From contig JAIETH010000001.1 of NCBI GenBank assembly GCA_019745315.1, forward strand, positions 257,295 to 315,805: a stretch of 58,511 nt of DNA, in the 5' to 3' direction. Shown here piece by piece: positions 17,882-25,921 of this stretch. Position 1 is the first letter of the stretch, and every line of letters begins with the position of its first letter. Position numbers and translations under genes: made by a program. Under the pieces are notes generated by a model, which saw nothing but the letters and a program-made list of their open reading frames with translations, was not told the DNA's origin and ran no database searches. The stretch comes from Patescibacteria group bacterium (GTDB taxonomy: Bacteria; Patescibacteriota; Minisyncoccia; Phycocordibacterales; UBA918).

Positions 17882-19142
17882 CGATAGCTTTGGTGCCAGT
17901 CATGGCTTCAAAGCGGTTGATAATGAGGTCGCAGAATCGAGGTTCTAAATCGCACCCATACACTCGTCGCCCCAATTGTTCGCCAGCCAAAAGCGTACTG
18001 CCAGAGCCAAGGAAACTATCGAGGATAATGTCATTTGGTTTGGTACAGCGTTTAATCGCTTTCTCGTGGAGTGTGAGTGGTTTTGAAGTAGCGTGCTGGT
18101 AGTCTTTAGCGGACAATCGCTTAGCAGTCCAGATTTCAATAAAGTCATCGACCTGAGTGACCAGTTCGTTTCCTGTACCAAACTCTTTATTTAGCACCTC
18201 GTTTAAATCTTGAATACTTTCTGCAAGATAGGGTTTTCCTCGCACACCGTAAACGGCTGGCTCGTAGGCTTTATTGCAGAATACTTTCGGTACAGGATTC
18301 TGTGAATTCTTTAGCCACAAACAGACTCGCTTGTTAGCAATACCAAGCGAGCGGTACACCTCCTGAATCAGCCCGATGTATATTTGGTCGCAGTAGTAGA
18401 AGACGTGAGTGTTAGGTTCTGATACGGCAAGTGCAGCACTGAGGCTATCATTGATAAATATCTTGTACTCATCAAACGTACGTGAATCATTGACGTTACC
18501 GCCATAGTCTTTCTTGCCACCGATTCCACCGTCGTAATTCACCTGAATGTTGTACACGGGGTCTGAGTAGATCATCGAGGCTCGTTCAGCGCCGAGTAGT
18601 CGAGTAAGGGTTTCTGGTTTAGTGGAGTCGCCACAAATAAGCTTGTGTCGCCCAAGATGAATAATGTCCCCGAGTTTCGTCTTAGGGGTGACGATTTTCT
18701 TTAGTTCCTTTTCTACGTCGAAGTCATCGTCTTTGGTAACGTTGTCTTCATCCCAAAACTTCGCTAGCTCCATTGATTCAAAGCCAGCGAAAGACAAGGT
18801 GTCCATATCGAACGCCTTGAGAAGGTCATAATCCCAGTCACCCCCAAGCTTGTTTGAGCCTATAAGATACTGTTTGGATTCTTTTTCGGTGAGCTTGCGA
18901 TTTGGTACCCGTACGTCGATTAATTCTTCACCCCGCCCTAAGAGCTGAAGTGCCTTAATACGTTGGTGACCAGCAAGGATAGTGCCGTTTGCGTCTATAG
19001 CTGGTATCTCTACTAGATTGAACCTCTTCAGACTGTCTGTGAGAGCTTTCATCTGAGCGTCAGTGATCTTACGAGGATTAATCTCCTGCGGTACAAGATC
19101 ATTTACTTTCTTCTGGACGGTTGTCCAATATAGCTTTTGCAT
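17859..19142 (-). CDS. ParB-N/DNA methylase fusion
   Basis: ParB-like N-terminus (LVEIPAIDANGTILAGHQRIKALQLLG), LICGDST, SDPVYN and LDSFLGSGSTLLAGEQLGRRVYGCDL. Confidence 0.9.
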   Translation of the reverse strand: MQKLYWTTVQKKVNDLVPQEINPRKITDAQMKALTDSLKRFNLVEIPAIDANGTILAGHQRIKALQLLGRGEELIDVRVPNRKLTEKESKQYLIGSNKLGGDWDYDLLKAFDMDTLSFAGFESMELAKFWDEDNVTKDDDFDVEKELKKIVTPKTKLGDIIHLGRHKLICGDSTKPETLTRLLGAERASMIYSDPVYNIQVNYDGGIGGKKDYGGNVNDSRTFDEYKIFINDSLSAALAVSEPNTHVFYYCDQIYIGLIQEVYRSLGIANKRVCLWLKNSQNPVPKVFCNKAYEPAVYGVRGKPYLAESIQDLNEVLNKEFGTGNELVTQVDDFIEIWTAKRLSAKDYQHATSKPLTLHEKAIKRCTKPNDIILDSFLGSGSTLLAGEQLGRRVYGCDLEPRFCDLIINRFEAMTGTKAIVERYEEK

Positions 19143-19304
19143 ACTTTTAGTGAATTAAATTCAATAAAATGTATGGATATAGAAAATGCCTACTCCACAC
19201 ACGAAATAAGCTGTCTTATAGACGACTCATCTCTTGCGCGAAGTAGGCACGGCCTAGGGCGATACACTACTCAACTTTTTACTACGCAAATATTCTGTTA
19301 CACC

Positions 19305-19724
19305 TTAAGCTTTGGTCTGCTTTTTCTCTAGTCCACGAATCAAACGTTTGCCGTTCTTACTCTTCATGAACTCCTCAGCATCTCTACCAAGCTTAATCGG
19401 TATATGCTTAGGTACTCCAAGCATAACTCGGTAACCGAGTTGCTGGTAATGGCGAACTGCTTCTTGCAACTTGGGATCATTCACCCCAAACGGTAACTCA
19501 ACATGAATGGAGTTACTGTCACCATTCTCAGACTTCGGTGCTTGAAGTGGAGAGAAAATGCGACCTTCCTTATTGTGCTCTATGGAGCGCTGAACGACAG
19601 CACCAACTGATGGAGTTGGGCGAGCGTTCATATGCAACTGTATATCCGTAAGCTCAAGAACGATGACTTTCTCACCTTTCTTGATGGGCTTTGTGACACG
19701 GTTTAATTGTAATATTTGCTCCAT
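19305..19724 (-). CDS. Hypothetical protein
   Basis: 139 aa ORF divergent from the S24 regulator. Confidence 0.5.
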   Translation of the reverse strand: MEQILQLNRVTKPIKKGEKVIVLELTDIQLHMNARPTPSVGAVVQRSIEHNKEGRIFSPLQAPKSENGDSNSIHVELPFGVNDPKLQEAVRHYQQLGYRVMLGVPKHIPIKLGRDAEEFMKSKNGKRLIRGLEKKQTKA

Positions 19725-19803
19725 ACTTAGTATTCTACTCCTAGGGTGTAAAATCTGTCAAATATTTATTGTTGCTAGTATGAAATCGTGCTATAATGAC
19801 GAT

Positions 19804-20442
19804 ATGCACACCAAACAACAACAGCTATTAGCCCTCATAGACAACGACCCAGATATTGGATCATATAGCCTAAGGACAATTGCCAACAAGATTGGAGTGA
19901 CAGACAGACCGCAAATAGTTAAATATCACCTTACTCAACTAGAAAAGGCTGGTTTGATACAGATGAACCTACCGGCAGGAGTACTTAAGCGGGTACAAAA
20001 AGGATTTGTGAAGTCTACCGTCAATACGGTCTACTCCCTTCCCGTAGTTGGAGCAGCCAACTGTGGACCAGCAACTATTTTTGCCGAGCAAAATGTTCAG
20101 CAGTATCTAAAGGTATCTTCCTCTATGTTGCCATCAAGTAAAAAGGGGCTTTACGCTCTCATTGCTGACGGTGACAGTATGAACAAGGCAGAAGTCAGTG
20201 GAAAGAAAATCGAGAGTGGCGACTTCATTCTTGTCGACAGTAGTTACTATAACTATAAAGATAAAGACATTGTCGTAGCTGTAATTGACGGCATGGCGAC
20301 GATTAAACGCTACCGAGAAGACAAAGCTCACAAGCGGATTGTCCTCGAAGCCGACTCGACTGAAAAGTACCTACCCATTTTCATACACGAGGGTGACGAT
20401 TTTCAATTAAGCGGAAAAGTTGTCGGAATTATTAAAGGTTAA
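19804..20442 (+). CDS. LexA/S24-like repressor with N-terminal wHTH
   Basis: DPDIGSYSLRTIANKIGV...VKYHLTQLEKAGLI; LYALIADGDSMNKA (Ser), ESGDFILVDSS, DGMATIKRY (Lys). Confidence 0.85.
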   Translation: MHTKQQQLLALIDNDPDIGSYSLRTIANKIGVTDRPQIVKYHLTQLEKAGLIQMNLPAGVLKRVQKGFVKSTVNTVYSLPVVGAANCGPATIFAEQNVQQYLKVSSSMLPSSKKGLYALIADGDSMNKAEVSGKKIESGDFILVDSSYYNYKDKDIVVAVIDGMATIKRYREDKAHKRIVLEADSTEKYLPIFIHEGDDFQLSGKVVGIIKG

Positions 20443-20453
20443 CAGTTAAACGT

Positions 20454-20681
20454 ATGGCTAAAAATATTCATACAGTATTCAATTCAGGACGAGGAATGTG
20501 GGAAAACAAAAAAGAAGGCTCTTCTGCTCCAGTTTCATATCACCACACTAAAAATAACGCTTTAGATCGAGCGGAGAAAATCGCAGGCAAGGCAAAGGTC
20601 GAGCACTTTATTCACGGCAAAGACGGAAAGATCCAAGAGCGTAATAGCTATGGCAACGATCCATTTCCACCACGCGGTTAG
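20454..20681 (+). CDS. DUF2188-like protein
   Basis: IHTVFNSGRGMWENKKEGSSAPVSYHHTKNNALDRAEKIAGKAKVEHFIHGKDGKIQERNSYGNDPFPP. Confidence 0.85.
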   Translation: MAKNIHTVFNSGRGMWENKKEGSSAPVSYHHTKNNALDRAEKIAGKAKVEHFIHGKDGKIQERNSYGNDPFPPRG

Positions 20682-20690
20682 TTAAAACTT

Positions 20691-21113
20691 ATGGAAGCAA
20701 AAATAAAGCACCTAGAGTTCATTCAAGAGGTTATTAAACGGATGGCCAGCAACTCTTTCCTTTTGCGTGGATGGAGTATCACGCTTGTAATCGCAATTTC
20801 TACAATTGCTAGTCAGACTTTCAAGCCGAGTTATGTTGTCATTGCTTTACTAGTAACACTCATATTTTGGACACTTGATTCGTATTACCTCTGGCAAGAG
20901 AAGCGATTTCGTTGCCTCTACGAGGAGGTGAGGAAAAAAGACCCAGCAACCATCGATTTTTCCATGAAATTGCCTGACAAACATTGTTGTAACTGTAGTT
21001 GGTATTCATCAGTAAAATCACCAATATTTATCTCTTTCTATGGCGTAGCAGCACTCGCTCTCTTAGTACTACTCTTCATAACTTACTTCGATATAACCAT
21101 AACCCTGAAATAA
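20691..21113 (+). CDS. Small TM protein, SLATT-like/effector candidate
   Basis: Helix then two closely spaced TM segments (WSITLVIAISTIASQTF, YVVIALLVTLIFWTLDSYYLWQEKRFR), plus a third hydrophobic segment near the C-terminus. Confidence 0.7.
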   Translation: MEAKIKHLEFIQEVIKRMASNSFLLRGWSITLVIAISTIASQTFKPSYVVIALLVTLIFWTLDSYYLWQEKRFRCLYEEVRKKDPATIDFSMKLPDKHCCNCSWYSSVKSPIFISFYGVAALALLVLLFITYFDITITLK

Positions 21114-21114
21114 T

Positions 21115-21690
21115 ATGTCACGAAAAGTATTTTACAGTTTTCACTTTGATAAAGATTCACAGCGTGCAGCGCAGATTAGAAACAGTCATGCGATTGCCGA
21201 TGTTGATGAGTACGGTGTCATTGATTCAGTAGATTGGGAAGAAATCAAACGCTCAGGACCTGATTCGATTAAGCGTTGGATTAATGATCAGCTTAAGTAC
21301 ACTTCGGTCACGGTAGTACTGATTGGTGCTGAGACATCTGAAAGACAATGGGTACAATATGAGATTGAGCGTAGCTGGGAACGTGGAAATGGATTGGTCG
21401 GAGTAACAATTCATAACGTAAAGAATCTAGCAGGAGAAACTACAAGCGCTGGAAAAAATCCATTCGATAAACAGGTATTAGCTGACGGAACCCCACTCTC
21501 TGCTGTCTGCAAAGTTTACGATTGGGTAGCTGACGGTGGTTTAGCAAACTTAGGTAAATGGTCTGAAGAAGCCTTTGAAATTCGTTCAAATTATAAGGGT
21601 AATCCTGCTCTAAAGGGTTCACCAGTTAAAACTACAACACCTACACCAGTACAGACGATTAGCAACCCTTCACGACCATGGGCACTGTAG
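21115..21690 (+). CDS. ThsB-like/MTH538-type TIR domain protein
   Basis: KVFYSFHFDKDSQRAAQIRNSH ... VDWEEIKRSGPDSIKRWINDQLKYTSVTVVLIGAETSERQWVQYEIERSWERGNGLVGVTIHNVK. Confidence 0.9.
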   Translation: MSRKVFYSFHFDKDSQRAAQIRNSHAIADVDEYGVIDSVDWEEIKRSGPDSIKRWINDQLKYTSVTVVLIGAETSERQWVQYEIERSWERGNGLVGVTIHNVKNLAGETTSAGKNPFDKQVLADGTPLSAVCKVYDWVADGGLANLGKWSEEAFEIRSNYKGNPALKGSPVKTTTPTPVQTISNPSRPWAL

Positions 21691-22397
21691 GAATCAGGGG
21701 TTATACCTTTTCTGAAGAAGAAATAGTATTTACACGGTGTAAGTTTCCTAAACTCACACTCGTATCAGAGTCTGTTTGGGATGGAATAATTGACATTGAC
21801 GCGACTTATAACGATATCCATATTGTCGACTCTTTTCAAGTAAAAATTGGAGTGTTTCGAGATTTTCCAACTGAACTACCTATAGTCAATGAGGTCGGAG
21901 GTCGTATAAAAGTTATTGCTGATAAATACGGCATTACTGATTACCGTGATTTACACGTAAATCCACGGACCGATACAATCTGCCTATGTGTAAAGCAAGA
22001 GGAAAAGTATAAGGTTCCGCCCGGTTCTACATTTGTAGATTTTCTCAATAACTTAGTTATTCCTTACTTTTTTGGGCTGAGTTACTACGAAAAAAATAGA
22101 GTATGGCCGTGGGGTGAATATTCTCATGGCGGACTAGGTCTACTTGAATACTACTCTGACAATAAGGTATCACTTACAAGTGATGATTTAGAGTTACTGA
22201 CCTCTAATTTGAGGCGTGATGAAAAGTGGAAGTCATACAGCAAAAGGTTAAGGGATTCCAATTTATCAAAGAAATGTGTATGCGGATCAGAAAAACCATT
22301 CAATTCTTGCCACACAAAAGCGGCAGACGGAATGAGTCACGTCTTAAGTGAGGTTCACAGATTGCACCTGAGCTCTTATAAACTCTTTAAAAAATAA
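21678..22397 (+). CDS. E2/UBC-like fold protein with C-terminal SEC-C-like motif
   Basis: VKIGVFRDFPTELPIVNEVGGRI ... DLHVNPRTDTICLCV ... IPYFFGLSYYEKNRVWPWGEYSHGGLGLLEYY ... CVCGSEKPFNSCH. Confidence 0.65.
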   Translation: MGTVGIRGYTFSEEEIVFTRCKFPKLTLVSESVWDGIIDIDATYNDIHIVDSFQVKIGVFRDFPTELPIVNEVGGRIKVIADKYGITDYRDLHVNPRTDTICLCVKQEEKYKVPPGSTFVDFLNNLVIPYFFGLSYYEKNRVWPWGEYSHGGLGLLEYYSDNKVSLTSDDLELLTSNLRRDEKWKSYSKRLRDSNLSKKCVCGSEKPFNSCHTKAADGMSHVLSEVHRLHLSSYKLFKK

Positions 22398-23053
22398 TGG
22401 GTATGAATTTTGATATAGCTATCAGAATTTTGAACCAAAAGTTAGAAGAGGCTGAGCCTGAGATATTAAGTAGTTCGTGGATTTACTTTAACGCTCCAAA
22501 GGTATATTACTTTGTACGCAACAACTACAGAACGGAAAATGATCACATTGACTGGGACATAGTTACCAGATCACTTAATCGTGCATACGCTAAACGCTGG
22601 ACTAGATACAGATACAAACAAGCACGACTATACGAACGACAATCTGAGGTTGACGCCGTACTTACTCGATATAAAGATAAACTATACACTTTCTTTGCTC
22701 CTGCTTCCGAATCGGACAAACAGATTCAAGACCGCATGATTATCCGTTTGGTACGTATCGGACAACGTGGCAATGTGTGTGCTCAAGAAGAATTGGTACG
22801 TTGGGTCACATTCGTGACTGATGACTGGATTGATAGGTATCCACAAATGTATCGCTGGAAAGGCTACGAGGACGAGGTGCCAGACAAAATTCGTTCATGT
22901 ATACGCTGTTACCGATATACTGGCTCATTTCTAGGATACTTATTTAAAACACTTGAGTATTCGGCTCGTGGCAAGCCGCCCCTTGTTTCCCTTGATGACA
23001 AGATTCTAGACGGTAATAAGGCTAGAATTGAGTACCTAAGGCTACAAGAATAG
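22397..23053 (+). CDS. Sigma-70 region 2-like protein
   Basis: RIGQRGNVCAQEELVRWVTFVTDDWIDRYP...RYTGSFLGYLFKTLEYSARGKPPLVSLDD; overlaps previous gene. Confidence 0.55.
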   Translation: MGMNFDIAIRILNQKLEEAEPEILSSSWIYFNAPKVYYFVRNNYRTENDHIDWDIVTRSLNRAYAKRWTRYRYKQARLYERQSEVDAVLTRYKDKLYTFFAPASESDKQIQDRMIIRLVRIGQRGNVCAQEELVRWVTFVTDDWIDRYPQMYRWKGYEDEVPDKIRSCIRCYRYTGSFLGYLFKTLEYSARGKPPLVSLDDKILDGNKARIEYLRLQE

Positions 23054-23092
23054 CAAATTTACATACACATCTCATAAGAGTATAGTTTCGTT

Positions 23093-23644
23093 ATGGACCG
23101 TTTTAAAAACCTAATTTCAAAGCTAGATTTAAGGAAAGAAAAGGTAATTTCGTTATTGCTGACCCTTGTACTAACGACACTGATTTTTCTTGATAATAAC
23201 TATTTTGATCATGTACTTCTCACAAGTACCTACTTTTTCTCAATGGCTTTTTTAGCCGTTTTACTTGTGGCAATAATGCTGTTAGCGGGTCACGCAGTCT
23301 ATAAATCAGCGATACATGCCAGTGTGGGTTTTGGTGTACTAATTTTTCTCGCTCAAACTTATTGTAACCTTGAAACTAAGACACCAGACGGTATCGAGGC
23401 TTTAAACACACTCTGGACAATTGGTTTTATATTTATCGTGTATGAGTTTTTTAATAAGTTGCAAGAAGCTTATAAGGCACACACAAAGCCGCTACGAGAT
23501 GATATCAAAACTAAGAAGTGGGAGCCAACATTACTAATGGTAATTTATTCAATTTTTATACTGATATATATCTCATTAATAACAAAGGTGCTAACGCCAA
23601 TTGTGCTTGATTTATGTATTTATAAAAGTGACATAGGACTGTAA
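23093..23644 (+). CDS. Multi-TM (about 4 TM) hypothetical protein
   Basis: Four hydrophobic stretches; last gene before the right repeat. Confidence 0.65.
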   Translation: MDRFKNLISKLDLRKEKVISLLLTLVLTTLIFLDNNYFDHVLLTSTYFFSMAFLAVLLVAIMLLAGHAVYKSAIHASVGFGVLIFLAQTYCNLETKTPDGIEALNTLWTIGFIFIVYEFFNKLQEAYKAHTKPLRDDIKTKKWEPTLLMVIYSIFILIYISLITKVLTPIVLDLCIYKSDIGL

Positions 23645-23687
23645 CTTTTTACTGGAGATTGGTGTCACTTTTGTCACTTTTTGACCT

Positions 23688-23704
23688 CTCGAGAAGGGTC
23701 GAGA
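23688..23704 (+). repeat. Right attachment repeat of integrated element
   Basis: ctcgagaagggtcgaga, identical to 11110-11126. Confidence 0.8.
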
Positions 23705-23765
23705 CAGAAATCAGTCGAATAGCCAGAAAAGCCTTACTGGTCAATGTATTAACTTGGTTCCACCA

Positions 23766-23935
23766 CGATTGGGCTCACAGCGAAGATTTCTCAGCAAAAC
23801 AGCACCATATGGTGCTGTTTTGTGTTTAGAAAATCTTGCTGTGACCCTAAGAAAAGTCTGGGAGACTTTTCGTCCGGGAATCGAAGCCCAATTGAGCATT
23901 TTATGGAGCACAAGGTGCGAACAGAAAATCCAATT
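23766..23935 (-). ncRNA. Candidate structured RNA with tRNA-Glu 3'-half-like module
   Basis: Outer pairing attgggct/agcccaat encloses a long hairpin around caaaacagcaccat/atggtgctgttttg and a gaaaagtct/agacttttc hairpin; minus strand contains ttcgattcccgg...tagggtcac. Confidence 0.4.
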
Positions 23936-24041
23936 GGGGTACTGATCCTGTAAGGATCGTTTCGGCAGGACTTCGTATACAGAAACTTATTCGTGACCAC
24001 AGAGTGCTTGCTGTTATAATTAATCAAACGTTGCAATAAGC

Positions 24042-24329
24042 ATGACCCTAAAAACTATCTCATCAGGAACCGTCCATCGTGTGCCAACTGACGTGCGATC
24101 TATACTCCAGTCAAACACTACTATTTTAGAACTTTGGAATAAACTTACTCCGCTCGCCCGGAATGAGTGGATTTGTTGGATAACGATTGTAAAGAAAAAA
24201 GAGACGCGAGCAGAGCACATCGTACGGATGCAGACAGAATTACAAAAAGGTAAACGACGACCGTGCTGTTGGCCAGGATGCCCTCATCGAAGACCACAAG
24301 CACAGAAGTGGTTTGGTAAGAAAAAATAA
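24042..24329 (+). CDS. YdeI/OmpD-associated-like protein
   Basis: ILELWNKLTPLARNEWICWITIVKKKETRAEHIVRMQTELQKGKRRPCCWPGCPHR. Confidence 0.7.
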   Translation: MTLKTISSGTVHRVPTDVRSILQSNTTILELWNKLTPLARNEWICWITIVKKKETRAEHIVRMQTELQKGKRRPCCWPGCPHRRPQAQKWFGKKK

Positions 24330-24351
24330 GGTTTAGTTTTATACCATAACC

Positions 24352-25215
24352 ATGGAGGGACTAGATATTTTTAATGACTGGAAACATAGAGACTGTGCAA
24401 TTGCCACTATGCATGGCAAAGAAACTATTATTTCTCCCCTGCTTAAACAGGAACTAGGAATAAACAGTGTAGTACCACAAAACTTTAATACCGACTCATT
24501 TGGTACTTTTACACGCGATATTCGACGAATAGGAAATCAACTTGAGGCGGCGCGTAAAAAAGCCCAAGCCGCTCTCGATCACACAGGATTAGATCTTGCC
24601 ATTGCAAGCGAAGGGAGCTTTGGGGCGCATCCCGATCTTCCATTTGTATCAAGCAATCTCGAATTAGTATTATTTCTAGATACAAAAAATACTATTGAAA
24701 TAGTTGGTCACTACCGTACAAGCGCTGTGCGGGCACGCGGTCAAAAAATATACACACCAGAAGAAGCGGTGTTAGTGGCAGAATCATGGGGATTCCCGGA
24801 TCAAGGAATAATTCTTCGTACATCTGAAAAAAGTAGTAGAAATATATACAAAGACATCACGAGTAAAGAAGATTTAAAAGAAAGGGCAAAAAAACTTTTA
24901 TCTCCATGGTACGTGAGGTCTATTTTTATAGAAACAGATATGCGAGCACATCGTTGCCCTGCTCGAATGGAATCCATCAGAAATGCAACTCTCGATCTTA
25001 TACAAAACTGCAAAAGCGTATGCCCAAAATGCATCACTCCTGGCTTTGTGATCACTGAAACAATACAAGGATTACCGTGTGGTGAATGTGGATTAGAAAC
25101 AGATACGATAAAAGAAGTAGTACGTTCGTGTAAAAAATGCCTTTACAAAGAAAGTAATCCTATAGGAGACAAGGTGGCAGCAAAGCCTGAAGAGTGTCAG
25201 TGGTGTAATCCGTAG
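24352..25215 (+). CDS. DUF6671-like protein
   Basis: ATMHGKETIISPLLKQELG ... ARKKAQAALDHTGLDLAIASEGSFGAHPDLPFVSSNLELVLFLD ... C-terminal CxxC zinc sites. Confidence 0.75.
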   Translation: MEGLDIFNDWKHRDCAIATMHGKETIISPLLKQELGINSVVPQNFNTDSFGTFTRDIRRIGNQLEAARKKAQAALDHTGLDLAIASEGSFGAHPDLPFVSSNLELVLFLDTKNTIEIVGHYRTSAVRARGQKIYTPEEAVLVAESWGFPDQGIILRTSEKSSRNIYKDITSKEDLKERAKKLLSPWYVRSIFIETDMRAHRCPARMESIRNATLDLIQNCKSVCPKCITPGFVITETIQGLPCGECGLETDTIKEVVRSCKKCLYKESNPIGDKVAAKPEECQWCNP

Positions 25216-25279
25216 AACTTGCCATAATAGTAAAAATATAGTATGGTTTTTTTCAGAAAACAGCCGAAAGGACTGTGTC

Positions 25280-25789
25280 GTGATATATCCGACATTCAAA
25301 GAAGTTGAAATTGGCGGACCAAAAACCCTCCAACAATACCGACAGATGCTCGATACGGCAGGCTGCCGCATCGATTCACATGTCGAAGAAATGCTTCTGC
25401 CTCGGATACAATTTATGGGAGAGCCACGCCAGATTGCGCTTGCGCGCATCTCTGTCCTACAACTCGGATTCAACGATGCCGCCTGCATGACGAGCATCTG
25501 CAAGAGGGTTCTCACTTCCGGAAGCCCTATACGTCTGATTCCTGCAGAAGCATGCCTTGCCCTCCGTCTCGCATATATGGATCAACCGGATCGTGAGTTG
25601 CTGAAGATGGGTATGCGTCCCATCACGTACAAATCAGACTCACCGAGCTGCGCAGTCGATGTTGTCTATCAGATCCTTACAATGGTGAGAGATGGCAAAA
25701 CGCTATGGATCGGAGAAGCCGAGGGCTACCCCGATATCGAGTGGCCGCCTGATGCTGAATTTGTATTCATGAAAAGATCTCTCAACTAG
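25280..25789 (+). CDS. Solitary hypothetical protein
   Basis: 169 aa ORF ended by a strong terminator (ccctcgaagaaagtttctacttcttcgagggttttt). Confidence 0.6.
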   Translation: MIYPTFKEVEIGGPKTLQQYRQMLDTAGCRIDSHVEEMLLPRIQFMGEPRQIALARISVLQLGFNDAACMTSICKRVLTSGSPIRLIPAEACLALRLAYMDQPDRELLKMGMRPITYKSDSPSCAVDVVYQILTMVRDGKTLWIGEAEGYPDIEWPPDAEFVFMKRSLN

Positions 25790-25921
25790 CGCTCTTTGCC
25801 CCAACAACCCTCGAAGAAAGTTTCTACTTCTTCGAGGGTTTTTATATTATTCTTGTTAAAGGGATTTAAAGTGGATAATATACGTATACGTCGCTTACTA
25901 ATTCTTCTACTATTAGCAAGT

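Larger units (their letters stand above)
11110..23704. mobile_element. Integrated phage-satellite-like element next to tRNA-Glu
   Basis: 17-bp direct repeats flank a serine recombinase, terminase pair, DNA methylase, repressors and a TIR/E2 cargo operon; no structural phage genes recognised. Confidence 0.75.

Noticed and set aside
19663-19803. ORF-track start of the S24 regulator at 19663
   Set aside because: The upstream part overlaps the divergent gene and intergenic promoter region; the domain begins with MHTKQQQ at 19804.
25796-25921. N-terminal part of the 25796-26629 ORF
   Set aside because: It lies across the strong terminator of the preceding gene; a signal-anchor start at 25922 is more plausible.
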